A stretch of DNA of 64,000 nucleotides from Mollicutes bacterium Phil14 (lineage in GTDB: Bacteria; Bacillota_I; Bacilli_A; ML615J-28; CAG-698): assembly GCA_001940985.1 (NCBI GenBank), contig MSHB01000017.1:57410-121409 (forward strand), written 5' to 3'. The notes under the pieces were generated by a model. The model saw only the letters and a program-made list of their open reading frames with translations. It searched no databases and had not been told where the DNA came from. Made by a program: the position numbers and the translations under genes. Numbering within the stretch: the stretch's first letter is position 1; every line of letters begins with the position of its first letter. Shown piece after piece: positions 10,038 to 19,702 of this stretch.

Positions 10038-11796
10038 TATTAAATTTCCACTTTTCAAGTTTATTGTTTTTTCGTATAAGTGCTATAAAAGTTATTTTTT
10101 AGTAGTAATATTATGTTGCTTATTTAAAGCAGGAGAATTAGTGTATAATGCATATTCATTGTCTATACTTATTTCATATCTAGAAAAAGGCAATTATAAA
10201 ACTAGTATGCTTTGTGGGCTAATAATTGTTTTAATAAATCTTTTATTCTATTTTTTAAATAAACTTGCAAGTAGGCTCGTTGAAGTTGGTCTTAATAAAT
10301 TGGAAAAACGCATAGATGAAGTTATTTCTAGGAAATTAATGAATATGCCATTTCAAAATCTAGAAGATCCTGATTGTTTGGATTTAAAAGAACGTGCTAG
10401 AATGGGGTTATATAATTTTGATACTATAAATAGTATTGTTACTAATTTATTTAATATAATTCAAAATGCTATTGTAATAATATCACTAGGCGTTGTAATT
10501 GTTTCTTTTGATTATAGATTAGTGATAGTCTTGATTGTTACAGTAGTATTTAATGTGTTATTTATTTTATTATCAATAAATGCTTCAATGAAATTTTTTA
10601 TGGATTTAATACCACTTAATAGAAAATTTTCATATTACATTGACACTATTTTTGATGATAAAAAAGGTAAGGATTATAGAATGTATAAAAATATTGGTGA
10701 AATGTTAGAAAAACAATATATATCATATGAAAAGCAAACATTAAGTCAATTTAATAAATTATTTAATAAAACTTGTTTTTCAAAATTAGGTCAAAAAATA
10801 GTTAATTATATTGAACTTGCCTTAATATATATAATTATAATAGTTAGGGTTTCAAAAGGCGGAGTCAGTATTGCATCTTTTAGTTTATATGTGTCTAGTG
10901 CAATAGCAATAACAAAGGCAATAATTGATTTGATTAATGGAAATATTGATTTATCTAGATGTAGTCAATATATTATTCCTTTATTGCAATTATTAGATTT
11001 TAGTATTGAAGATGGAAAGGATGGTACTATTAAGCTTAATGATTCTATATATTCTCTTGAATTTAAAAATGTTTTTTTTAAGTACCCTAAATCTAAGAAT
11101 TTGATATTGGATAATGTATCTTTTAAGATTAATAAAGGAGAAAAGATTTCAATTGTTGGATTAAATGGAGCTGGTAAAACTACAATAGTAAAATTGATTG
11201 CTAGATTGTATAAACCAATTTCTGGAGGAATTCTTATTAATGGAATTAATATTAACGATTATGAGTATAAATCATATATAAAGCAAATAAGTGCTGTTTT
11301 TCAAGATTTTAAACTATTTGCTTATACGTTAAAAGAGAATATATTAAATGGTGATGGTAGTGAAAAAGATGCATATGATGTTATAAAACTTGTTGGTTTA
11401 AAAGAAAAGGTTGATTCATTACCAAAAGGAATAAACACTTTATATACTAAGTCATATGATGATGATGGAGTTGAATTGTCTGGTGGTGAAGCTCAAAAAA
11501 TAGCAATTGCTAGAGCCTTGTATGCTAATTCTAGTTTAGTAATATTAGATGAGCCTACTAGTGCTTTAGATCCATTAGCTGAAGCTGATATATATCAGAA
11601 TTTTAATAAATTAGTTAAAAATAAAACGGCTATATATATTTCGCATAGAATGTCATCAAGTATATTTTGTGATAAGATATTAGTTTTAAATGGCGGAAAA
11701 GTAGAATCATATGATACTCACTTGAATTTAATGAAAGATAAAGATAGTTTATATTATAAATTGTTTAATGCTCAAGCTATAAATTACGCTGAATAA
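10027..11796 (+). CDS. ABC transporter, fused permease/ATP-binding (partner)
   Basis: [27 protein letters not shown] 10027 follows AAGGAG and overlaps the upstream stop, so preferred over 9985. Confidence 0.9.
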   Translation: MKNNIKFPLFKFIVFSYKCYKSYFLVVILCCLFKAGELVYNAYSLSILISYLEKGNYKTSMLCGLIIVLINLLFYFLNKLASRLVEVGLNKLEKRIDEVISRKLMNMPFQNLEDPDCLDLKERARMGLYNFDTINSIVTNLFNIIQNAIVIISLGVVIVSFDYRLVIVLIVTVVFNVLFILLSINASMKFFMDLIPLNRKFSYYIDTIFDDKKGKDYRMYKNIGEMLEKQYISYEKQTLSQFNKLFNKTCFSKLGQKIVNYIELALIYIIIIVRVSKGGVSIASFSLYVSSAIAITKAIIDLINGNIDLSRCSQYIIPLLQLLDFSIEDGKDGTIKLNDSIYSLEFKNVFFKYPKSKNLILDNVSFKINKGEKISIVGLNGAGKTTIVKLIARLYKPISGGILINGININDYEYKSYIKQISAVFQDFKLFAYTLKENILNGDGSEKDAYDVIKLVGLKEKVDSLPKGINTLYTKSYDDDGVELSGGEAQKIAIARALYANSSLVILDEPTSALDPLAEADIYQNFNKLVKNKTAIYISHRMSSSIFCDKILVLNGGKVESYDTHLNLMKDKDSLYYKLFNAQAINYAE

Positions 11797-11924
11797 AAAT
11801 CTGGTATATCCAGATTTTTTTATTATAAAAAAGAAAACGTATTTTGTAAAAAAAACTTTAAAAATATTAGTGAATATGCTATAATAATATATGTAAAATT
11901 GCAATAATCAAAGGAGAAGTAAAA

Positions 11925-12617
11925 ATGGAATACACAAATGAAGTAAAAAATATGTGTAAAGTAACTTGTGGTGCAAGCCATGGTTGTGCTCCAATTCCTC
12001 AAGAAGGTAAATGGACATATTCACGCGAAATTAAAGACATCAATGGTTTTACACATGGTATTGGTTGGTGTGCTCCTCAACAAGGTGCATGTAAATTATC
12101 ATTAAATGTTAAGGGCGGAATCATTATGGAAGCATTGATTGAAACAATCGGTTGCTCTGGTATGACTCACTCTGCTGCAATGGCATCTGAAGCTATCGTT
12201 GGTAAGACTTTACTTGAAGCAGTTAATACTGACTTAGTATGTGATGCAATTAATACAGCAATGAGAGAATTGTTCTTACAAATAGTTTACGGACGTACAC
12301 AATCTGCATTTAGTGAAAATGGTTTACCAGTTGGTGCAGGACTTGAGGATTTAGGTAAAGGTTTAAGAAGCCAAGTTGGTACTTGCTATGCAACTTTAGA
12401 AAAAGGACCAAGATATTTGGAACTTGCTGAAGGTTATATTACTAAAATAGCATTAGATAGCAATAATGAAATTATTGGTTACCAATATTTAAGTTTAGGT
12501 AAATTTACTGATTTTATGAAAAAAGGTCTTTCTGCTGAAGAAGCATTAGAAAAGGCTAAAGGTCAATATGGACGTTTTGCTGAAGGCGTTAAATTCATTG
12601 ACCCACGTCAAGAATAG
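11925..12617 (+). CDS. Iron-sulfur cluster assembly scaffold-like protein (partner of GGGtGRT protein)
   Basis: Cys-rich N-terminus, GGIIMEALIETIGCSGMTHSAAMASEAIVGKT NifU-like region; adjacent to GGGtGRT gene. Confidence 0.75.
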   Translation: MEYTNEVKNMCKVTCGASHGCAPIPQEGKWTYSREIKDINGFTHGIGWCAPQQGACKLSLNVKGGIIMEALIETIGCSGMTHSAAMASEAIVGKTLLEAVNTDLVCDAINTAMRELFLQIVYGRTQSAFSENGLPVGAGLEDLGKGLRSQVGTCYATLEKGPRYLELAEGYITKIALDSNNEIIGYQYLSLGKFTDFMKKGLSAEEALEKAKGQYGRFAEGVKFIDPRQE

Positions 12618-12629
12618 GAGGTATCTATA

Positions 12630-13631
12630 ATGGCATTATTTGAAAGTTATGAAAGAAGAATAGATCAAATTAATAAAACACTTAAGGAATATGGAATTGC
12701 TTCAATCGAAGAAGCAAAAGAAATTTGCGATAAATATGGAATTAACGTTTATGATTTAGTTAAATCAATTCAACCAATTTGTTTTGAAAATGCTTGTTGG
12801 GCATACACTGTTGGTGCTGCTATTGCTTTAAAACAAAATGCTAAAAGTGCTGCTGAAGCTTCAAAATTAATCGGTGTTGGTTTACAATCATTCTGTATTC
12901 CAGGATCAGTTGCTGATGATCGTAAAGTAGGTTTAGGCCATGGTAACTTAGGAGCTATGCTTTTAAGTGAAGAAACTAAATGCTTTGCTTTCCTTGCAGG
13001 TCATGAATCATTTGCTGCTGCTGAAGGAGCAATTGGTATTGCTAAGACTGCTAATAAAGTTAGAAAAGAACCTTTAAGAGTTATTTTAAATGGTTTAGGA
13101 AAAGATGCTGCTAAGATTATTTCAAGAGTAAATGGATTTACTCATGTTGAAACATCATTTGATTATAAGACAGGTAAAGTTAGTATCGTTAAAGAAACTA
13201 AATACTCTGAAGGAGATCGTGGTAAAGTTAGATGTTATGGTGCTGACGACGTTAGAGAAGGTGTTGCAATCATGCATTTAGAAGGTGTAGATGTATCTAT
13301 TACTGGTAACTCTACAAATCCTACACGTTTCCAACATCCAGTTGCTGGTACATATAAGAAAGAGTGCAATGAATTAGGTAAGAAATACTTCTCAGTTGCA
13401 TCAGGTGGTGGTACAGGTCGTACACTTCACCCAGATAATATGGCTGCAGGTCCTGCATCATATGGTATGACAGATACAATGGGAAGAATGCACAGTGATG
13501 CACAATTCGCTGGTTCATCTTCAGTTCCTGCTCACGTTGAAATGATGGGATTAATCGGTATGGGTAATAACCCTATGGTTGGTGCTACAGTAGCAGTTGC
13601 AGTAGCAGTAAGCCAAGCACTTACTAAATAA
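12630..13631 (+). CDS. GGGtGRT protein
   Basis: Diagnostic ASGGGTGRTLHPDNMAAGPASYGMTDTMGRMHSDAQFAG. Confidence 0.92.
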   Translation: MALFESYERRIDQINKTLKEYGIASIEEAKEICDKYGINVYDLVKSIQPICFENACWAYTVGAAIALKQNAKSAAEASKLIGVGLQSFCIPGSVADDRKVGLGHGNLGAMLLSEETKCFAFLAGHESFAAAEGAIGIAKTANKVRKEPLRVILNGLGKDAAKIISRVNGFTHVETSFDYKTGKVSIVKETKYSEGDRGKVRCYGADDVREGVAIMHLEGVDVSITGNSTNPTRFQHPVAGTYKKECNELGKKYFSVASGGGTGRTLHPDNMAAGPASYGMTDTMGRMHSDAQFAGSSSVPAHVEMMGLIGMGNNPMVGATVAVAVAVSQALTK

Positions 13632-13645
13632 AATAATTGATAATG

Positions 13646-13679
13646 AAGTGTGAATATCTTTGATATTCACACTTTTTTA
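13646..13679 (+). terminator. Rho-independent terminator
   Basis: AAGTGTGAATATC-TTT-GATATTCACACTT followed by T run. Confidence 0.9.
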
Positions 13680-13720
13680 TTTGTAAAAAGAATAAGATTT
13701 ATTAATTAAAGAAATACTTA

Positions 13721-13785
13721 TTGACATTTTTCATTTTAGTGATATAATATGTACGGTTTAATTTTACTAAACTTTGAGTTTAGTA
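13721..13785 (+). promoter_or_regulatory. Promoter plus operator-like inverted repeat upstream of XRE-cupin regulator
   Basis: TTGACA 13721, 16-bp spacer, TATAAT 13743; perfect IR TACTAAAC-TTTGA-GTTTAGTA 13765..13785. Confidence 0.7.
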
Positions 13786-13835
13786 TGTTTAGAAAGATAA
13801 AACTAGAAGTTTAATAATGTTAAGAAGAGGAAAAT

Positions 13836-14369
13836 ATGAGTATTGGAACAAAAATAAAACAATTAAGAGTTATGTGTCAGCTCACCCAAGAAGAATTAGC
13901 GGATAGATGTGAATTGACTAAAGGTTACATTTCACAAATTGAAAATGATTTAACCAGTCCATCTATTTCTACCTTAACCGATATTTTAGTAGCTTTGGGA
14001 ACAAACTTAAAAGATTTCTTTTCAGAAGATGCTGATGAGAAAATAGTATTTACTGATGATGATTATTTTGTTAAAGAAAATGAAAATCATACAATTACAT
14101 GGTTAGTTCCTAATAGCCAAAAAAACGAAATGGAGCCAATTTTATTATGTTTAGATGGTAATAGTGAAACTACTATTGATATGCCCCATGAAGGTCAAGA
14201 ATTTGGTTATGTGTTAGAAGGCGAAATAGTAATTCATTTAGGAAATAAAAGTTATGTTTGTAAAAAGGGAGAAACTTTTTATTACACAACAAATAAAAAT
14301 CATTATATAAAAAATATTAAAGATGAAGAAGCTAAAGTCATTTGGGTATCTAGCCCACCAAACTTTTAA
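13836..14369 (+). CDS. XRE-family HTH plus cupin transcriptional regulator
   Basis: HTH IKQLRVMCQLTQEELADRCELTKGYISQIEND; C-terminal cupin; precedes pot genes. Confidence 0.9.
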   Translation: MSIGTKIKQLRVMCQLTQEELADRCELTKGYISQIENDLTSPSISTLTDILVALGTNLKDFFSEDADEKIVFTDDDYFVKENENHTITWLVPNSQKNEMEPILLCLDGNSETTIDMPHEGQEFGYVLEGEIVIHLGNKSYVCKKGETFYYTTNKNHYIKNIKDEEAKVIWVSSPPNF

Positions 14370-14389
14370 ATTAAAGGAGTATCATTAAA

Positions 14390-15901
14390 ATGAAAAAAGG
14401 AAATATAATTATCGAGTTAACAAACATTTCTAAAGAATTTGATGGCAATTTAGTTGTTGAAGATTTTAATTTATATGTTCGTAAAGGTGAATTTATAACA
14501 TTTTTAGGTCCTAGTGGTTGTGGAAAGACAACTACTCTTAGAATGATAGCTGGATTTGAAATGCCAACTCAAGGTAGTATTATGCTTAATGGTGAAGATA
14601 TTACTAATCTCCCACCATACAAAAGACCAATAAATACAGTTTTTCAAAGATATGCATTATTCCCACATTTAGATGTATATGATAATGTTGCTTTTGGTTT
14701 GAAACTTAAAAAAGTAAAAGATATTGTCAAAAAAAATGGAGAGATTAAAGAAATAGAAAGAAAACTTACTGTTAAGGAAATTGATGAAAAAGTAATGAAG
14801 GCATTAAAAATTGTTGACTTAGAAGAATTTGAAACGAGAGATATTTCTACTTTATCTGGTGGTCAACAACAACGTGTTGCTATTGCTCGTGCAATTGTTA
14901 ATGAACCAGAAATATTGCTTTTAGATGAACCACTTGGTGCCCTTGACTTAAAGATGAGAAAAGATATGCAACTTGAATTAAAAGAAATGCATAAGAAATT
15001 GGGTATAACTTTCATTTATGTTACTCATGATCAAGAAGAAGCACTTACTATGTCAGATACAATTGTAGTTATGAAAGATGGTATAATTCAGCAAATTGGT
15101 ACTCCAACAGATATATACAATGAACCTAAGAATGCGTTTGTTGCTGACTTTATTGGCGAAAGTAATATTTATAATGGAACAATAACTGGTAATAAAGAAG
15201 TATTATTCTTAAACCATGTATTTGAATGCGTTGATGATTTTCCAAAGAACGAAAAAGTTGATGTTGTAATTAGACCTGAAGATATTTTCTTAATGGACGA
15301 AGACAAGGGCATGGTAAAGGGTAAATTAGTAAGCAAGACTTTTAAAGGCGTTTACTATGAATACGTATTAATGGTAGGAAAAAATGAAGTAGTTATTCAT
15401 GATACAAAAGAATATGATATTGATCAAATAATGAGTATATATATTAAACCTTTCGACATTCATATTATGAAAAAAGAATTTGTAAGTAATGTATACGAAG
15501 GTTACATTAATAAAAACAATGATGTATGCTTTGCTGAAGGAGAATTTGAATGTGATGTAACACAATTAATACCTAATAGTCATGTTGATGAAGAAGGCTA
15601 CTTAGTTGATGAAAAGGGCATTAAATATGATTTGACTGATGCTGATGTTAAAGTAGAAATAGGATTAAAAGATATAGAAATCATTGATAATGAAGAAGAT
15701 GGAAATGTTAGTGGTGAAATCGTATCAATTATTTATAAAGGCGACCACTATCAAGTAATAATACGTACTGAAGAATATGATGATTTTGTTGTAGACACTG
15801 AATATACTTGGAATGAATTTGATAAGGTTAGTGTAAAAGTGCCTAAAGAATGTATTAAGATTACACTAAAACATGAGGTAAAGAATTATGTCAAAGATTA
15901 A
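14390..15901 (+). CDS. potA: Spermidine/putrescine ABC transporter ATP-binding protein, extended C-terminus
   Basis: GPSGCGKTT, LSGGQQQRVAIARAI, THDQEEALTMSD; pot context; 503 aa. Confidence 0.92.
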   Translation: MKKGNIIIELTNISKEFDGNLVVEDFNLYVRKGEFITFLGPSGCGKTTTLRMIAGFEMPTQGSIMLNGEDITNLPPYKRPINTVFQRYALFPHLDVYDNVAFGLKLKKVKDIVKKNGEIKEIERKLTVKEIDEKVMKALKIVDLEEFETRDISTLSGGQQQRVAIARAIVNEPEILLLDEPLGALDLKMRKDMQLELKEMHKKLGITFIYVTHDQEEALTMSDTIVVMKDGIIQQIGTPTDIYNEPKNAFVADFIGESNIYNGTITGNKEVLFLNHVFECVDDFPKNEKVDVVIRPEDIFLMDEDKGMVKGKLVSKTFKGVYYEYVLMVGKNEVVIHDTKEYDIDQIMSIYIKPFDIHIMKKEFVSNVYEGYINKNNDVCFAEGEFECDVTQLIPNSHVDEEGYLVDEKGIKYDLTDADVKVEIGLKDIEIIDNEEDGNVSGEIVSIIYKGDHYQVIIRTEEYDDFVVDTEYTWNEFDKVSVKVPKECIKITLKHEVKNYVKD

Positions 15902-16685
15902 GTTTCAGAGAAAACATCTTTCTATACCATATGCAGCATTTTTGCTTTTGTTTGTTGTATTACCATTGATTTTAATAGTTTATTATGCACTAACTGATGT
16001 TAATGGAACTATATCACTTAAGAACTTTATAAATTTCTTTAAAGATAAAAATAAATTGGGATTATTATCATTTAGTGTTATTATCGGTGTTGCTAATACA
16101 GTGCTTTGTTTATTGATAGGTTATCCTATTGCTATGATATTAAGTAATAGAAAATATAATAAAAGTATGGTTATGGTATTATTATTTGTAATGCCAATGT
16201 GGATAAACTTTGTTTTGAGAACTGCAGCTACACGTGATTTACTATATTGGTTAGGAATTAATGGTGGTGAAAATCCATATTTAGCTACAATGATTGGTAT
16301 GGTATACAATTATTTACCATTTACTATTTTACCACTATATACAACAATGTTGAAAATGGATAAAAGCTTAATTGAAGCATCATATGATTTAGGAGCAAAA
16401 CCATATCAAACATTTTATAAAACTATTATTCCAATGACAATGCCTGGAATTGTTAGTGCTGCAACAATGGTTTTTATGCCTACTATGTCTTCATTTGTTA
16501 TTAGTGACATAATGGGTGAAAGAAAAATATCATTGATTGGTAATGCAATTCAATTTAATTTTGATCAAAGTCGTTGGCATGATGGAAGTTTAATAGCCTT
16601 GATTATGCTATTAATTATTGGTATCATTACTTTACTTACTAAAAATATTCAAAAAGAAGAAAATGTTAGAGGTGGGTTATGGTAA
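15888..16685 (+). CDS. potB: Spermidine/putrescine ABC transporter permease
   Basis: Permease loop EASYDLGAKPYQTFYKTIIPMTMPG; operon position. Confidence 0.9.
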   Translation: MSKIKFQRKHLSIPYAAFLLLFVVLPLILIVYYALTDVNGTISLKNFINFFKDKNKLGLLSFSVIIGVANTVLCLLIGYPIAMILSNRKYNKSMVMVLLFVMPMWINFVLRTAATRDLLYWLGINGGENPYLATMIGMVYNYLPFTILPLYTTMLKMDKSLIEASYDLGAKPYQTFYKTIIPMTMPGIVSAATMVFMPTMSSFVISDIMGERKISLIGNAIQFNFDQSRWHDGSLIALIMLLIIGIITLLTKNIQKEENVRGGLW

Positions 16686-17479
16686 AAAAAGTATTTGCAA
16701 AAAGTTATGTATGGTTAATGCTATTAATTATGTATGCCCCTATTCTAACACTTATAGTATTTAGTTTTACTGAATCTAAAAATATAGGTAGTTGGACTGG
16801 CTTTTCATTTAAACTATATCGTGATATGTTTAAAAATGAAGAAATTGTAACTGCTTTAGTTAATACTATTATTGTGGCTGTTTCTGCTGGTATCGTTTCA
16901 ACAATTCTTGGAACTTTGGGGGCAATTGGTATTTATTACTGCACACCAAAAGCAAAAAGAATTATGAATGGTTTATCACAAATTCCAGTTATGAATGCTG
17001 AAATAGTTACTGCTATCTCACTTACAATTTTGTTTGTATCATTTGGTGTGAAATTTAATTTCTTTACTTTACTTGTTGGACATGTAGTTTTAACTGTTCC
17101 ATTTGTAGTCTTGAGTGTAATGCCAAAATTAAAACAAATGGATCCAAATATATATGAGGCAGCCCTAGATCTTGGAGCTACACCAAAAAAAGCTTTGTGG
17201 AGTGTTGTTATACCTGAGATATTGCCAGGAATATTTTCTGGTTTTATGTTAACTATAACATTATCACTTGATGATTACATTATTACTGCTTTCACAAGAG
17301 ATAATTCATTCTCAACACTATCAACATATGTTTATGGTGCTACAGCTAAAAAAGGTGCTCTTCCTCCAACACTAAGAGCCTTGACAACAGTTATAACATT
17401 AATAGTTTTAGGTATTTTAATAATTATAAATGTTAAAACAAAAAACAAAAAAGTAGTTAATAGAAGAGGTAGAATATAA
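16679..17479 (+). CDS. potC: Spermidine/putrescine ABC transporter permease
   Basis: EAALDLGATPKKALWSVVIPEILPGIFSG, LDDYIITAF; operon position. Confidence 0.9.
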   Translation: MVKKVFAKSYVWLMLLIMYAPILTLIVFSFTESKNIGSWTGFSFKLYRDMFKNEEIVTALVNTIIVAVSAGIVSTILGTLGAIGIYYCTPKAKRIMNGLSQIPVMNAEIVTAISLTILFVSFGVKFNFFTLLVGHVVLTVPFVVLSVMPKLKQMDPNIYEAALDLGATPKKALWSVVIPEILPGIFSGFMLTITLSLDDYIITAFTRDNSFSTLSTYVYGATAKKGALPPTLRALTTVITLIVLGILIIINVKTKNKKVVNRRGRI

Positions 17480-18915
17480 TGAAAATAAAAAAAATTGTAT
17501 CTTTTTTATTGTTAATGTTTATTTTGATTTTGGTCGGTTGTAAAAAAGAAGGAAATAACCTTGTTTTAAGAGTATATAATTGGCAAGATTATATTGAAGA
17601 TGGCAAAGATGATGAAGGAAATAAAGTATCTAATTCTGTAATTGAAGATTGGATATTAGATTACAAAGAAAGAACTGGAAAAGATGTTTCGGTGGTATAT
17701 GATACATTTGAAACACCAGAAATAATGCTTAATAATATTAAGACTGGAAAAACTACTTATGATTTAGCATGCCCAAGTGAATATATGATTCAAAAAATGA
17801 TTCGTGAAGGTATGGTTGAAAAATATGATTATGATGGAAAACTTATAAATGTTCCTAACTTTAATGAATATGGTTCACCATATATACAAAGAATCTTTTT
17901 AGAAAGTAATTTGAGTGAATATGCTGTTCCTTATATGTGGGGAACAATGGGCTTAATTTATAATCCTCAACTTGTTGATGAAGAAGATATTGATTCATGG
18001 TCAATAATGTGGAATGAAAAATACAAAAATATGGCTTCAGCAAAAGACAGTGTTCGTGATACTTATGTTGTTGGAGTAATGTATTTAAACAAAGACAAAT
18101 TATTGAAAATAAAATTGGATTATGAAAGTGGTTTGTTAACTGATGCTGAATATAATAGAGAAATTTCTTTAATAATGAATGATACTAGTGATATTGCTGG
18201 TGTTGAAAGAGTATTGAAAAAAATGAAAAAAAATATTTTTGGCTTTGAAGTAGATAACGGAAAAAATGATATTGTTACTGGAAAAATCGCTATAAATGTT
18301 GCTTGGAGTGGAGATGCTGTTTATTCAATGGATGTAGCTGAAGAAGAGGAAGAAGTGTATTTGAATTATAGTGTTCCTAAAGAAGGAAGCAACATTTGGT
18401 TTGATGGTTGGATTATGCCTAAAGGAGCTAATAAAGAATTAGCTCAAGACTTCGTTAACTTTTTATGCCAACCTGAAATAGCCGCAAGAAATATGGATTA
18501 TATAGGATATACTACATCAATTGCTGGTGATGAAGTTTTTGATTTAGTTAAAGAATGGTACGCTGTGAGTGAAGAGGAAGAAGGCGAATATGCTGATTTA
18601 ACATATTTTTTTGGTGATACTATTTCTCCTGAATCTAAAATTGATGGAAAAGCTTTGGTGAAAGTTGATGTAAGAGGCAGACAATTCGATGCTCAATTTC
18701 CTAGTGAAGAAGTAATAAATCGTTGTGCCGTAATGGAAGATTTCAAAGAAATGAATGATGATGTTTTGGCAATGTGGGAAAATGTGAAACTTGGAGATTT
18801 CTCTATTTGGCTTAGCCTTGGTGTTGTTGCTGGTATAATAGTTATTATTGGTGGCATATATTATATTAAATTTTTGCGTGAGAGTCGCAAGAAAAAGAAA
18901 AAACTTAATTGGTAG
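17479..18915 (+). CDS. potD: Spermidine/putrescine-binding lipoprotein with C-terminal TM helix
   Basis: Lipobox LVGC, RVYNWQDYIEDG, DLACPSEYMIQKM; C-terminal LSLGVVAGIIVIIGGIYYIKFLRESRKKKKK. Confidence 0.9.
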   Translation: MKIKKIVSFLLLMFILILVGCKKEGNNLVLRVYNWQDYIEDGKDDEGNKVSNSVIEDWILDYKERTGKDVSVVYDTFETPEIMLNNIKTGKTTYDLACPSEYMIQKMIREGMVEKYDYDGKLINVPNFNEYGSPYIQRIFLESNLSEYAVPYMWGTMGLIYNPQLVDEEDIDSWSIMWNEKYKNMASAKDSVRDTYVVGVMYLNKDKLLKIKLDYESGLLTDAEYNREISLIMNDTSDIAGVERVLKKMKKNIFGFEVDNGKNDIVTGKIAINVAWSGDAVYSMDVAEEEEEVYLNYSVPKEGSNIWFDGWIMPKGANKELAQDFVNFLCQPEIAARNMDYIGYTTSIAGDEVFDLVKEWYAVSEEEEGEYADLTYFFGDTISPESKIDGKALVKVDVRGRQFDAQFPSEEVINRCAVMEDFKEMNDDVLAMWENVKLGDFSIWLSLGVVAGIIVIIGGIYYIKFLRESRKKKKKLNW

Positions 18916-18979
18916 GCAGTACTTGTGTATTGCCTTTTTTTAATGCAAAAAAGAAAAAGATGTGATATAATAAATTGAG

Positions 18980-19702
18980 GTGAAGAAAATGTTAGAAATT
19001 ATCAATTTGACAAAATCATATGATAATAACAAAAAAGCTGTTGATGACTTATCACTTACTATAAATGATGGAGAAATATTCGGTTTTATCGGACATAATG
19101 GTGCTGGTAAAACAACAACTATTAAATGCTGTGTTGGAATATTGACATATGAAAAAGGTGAGATATTAATAGATGGATTATCACTTATAAATAACCCAGT
19201 TGAATGTAAGAAAAAAATAGCATATATTCCAGATAATCCAGATTTGTATGAACAATTAACAGGAATACAATATTTAAATTTTATATCTGATATATATGAA
19301 ATTGAAAAAGAAGTGCGTAGAGAACGTATAGAAAAATATAGCACTATTTTTGAAATGAATAATAGGTTGAATGAAATCATTTCTTCATATTCTCATGGTA
19401 TGAAACAAAAATTAGCATTAATTTCTGCCTTTATTAGAAAACCAAGATTATTGATATTAGATGAACCATTCGTTGGCTTGGATCCTAAATCATCATACGA
19501 GGTCAAAAAGATTATGAAAGAATTGTGTGAAGAAAAATGTAGCATTTTCTTTTCAACTCATGTTTTAGAAGTTGCAGAAAAACTTTGTGATAAAGTTGCA
19601 ATAATAAAATCTGGGAAATTAGTAGCAAGTGGAACAATGGATGAAGTGAAAGGAAATCAATCATTAGAGGATGTTTTTTTGGAGTTAATTAATCATGAAT
19701 AA
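18980..19702 (+). CDS. ABC transporter ATP-binding protein
   Basis: GHNGAGKTTTIK, SYSHGMKQKLALISA, LDEPFVGLDP. Confidence 0.92.
   Translation: MKKMLEIINLTKSYDNNKKAVDDLSLTINDGEIFGFIGHNGAGKTTTIKCCVGILTYEKGEILIDGLSLINNPVECKKKIAYIPDNPDLYEQLTGIQYLNFISDIYEIEKEVRRERIEKYSTIFEMNNRLNEIISSYSHGMKQKLALISAFIRKPRLLILDEPFVGLDPKSSYEVKKIMKELCEEKCSIFFSTHVLEVAEKLCDKVAIIKSGKLVASGTMDEVKGNQSLEDVFLELINHE

Noticed and set aside
18940-19380. 146-aa minus-strand ORF
   Set aside because: Shadow ORF antisense to an ABC ATPase (hydrophobic translation of Walker A region)
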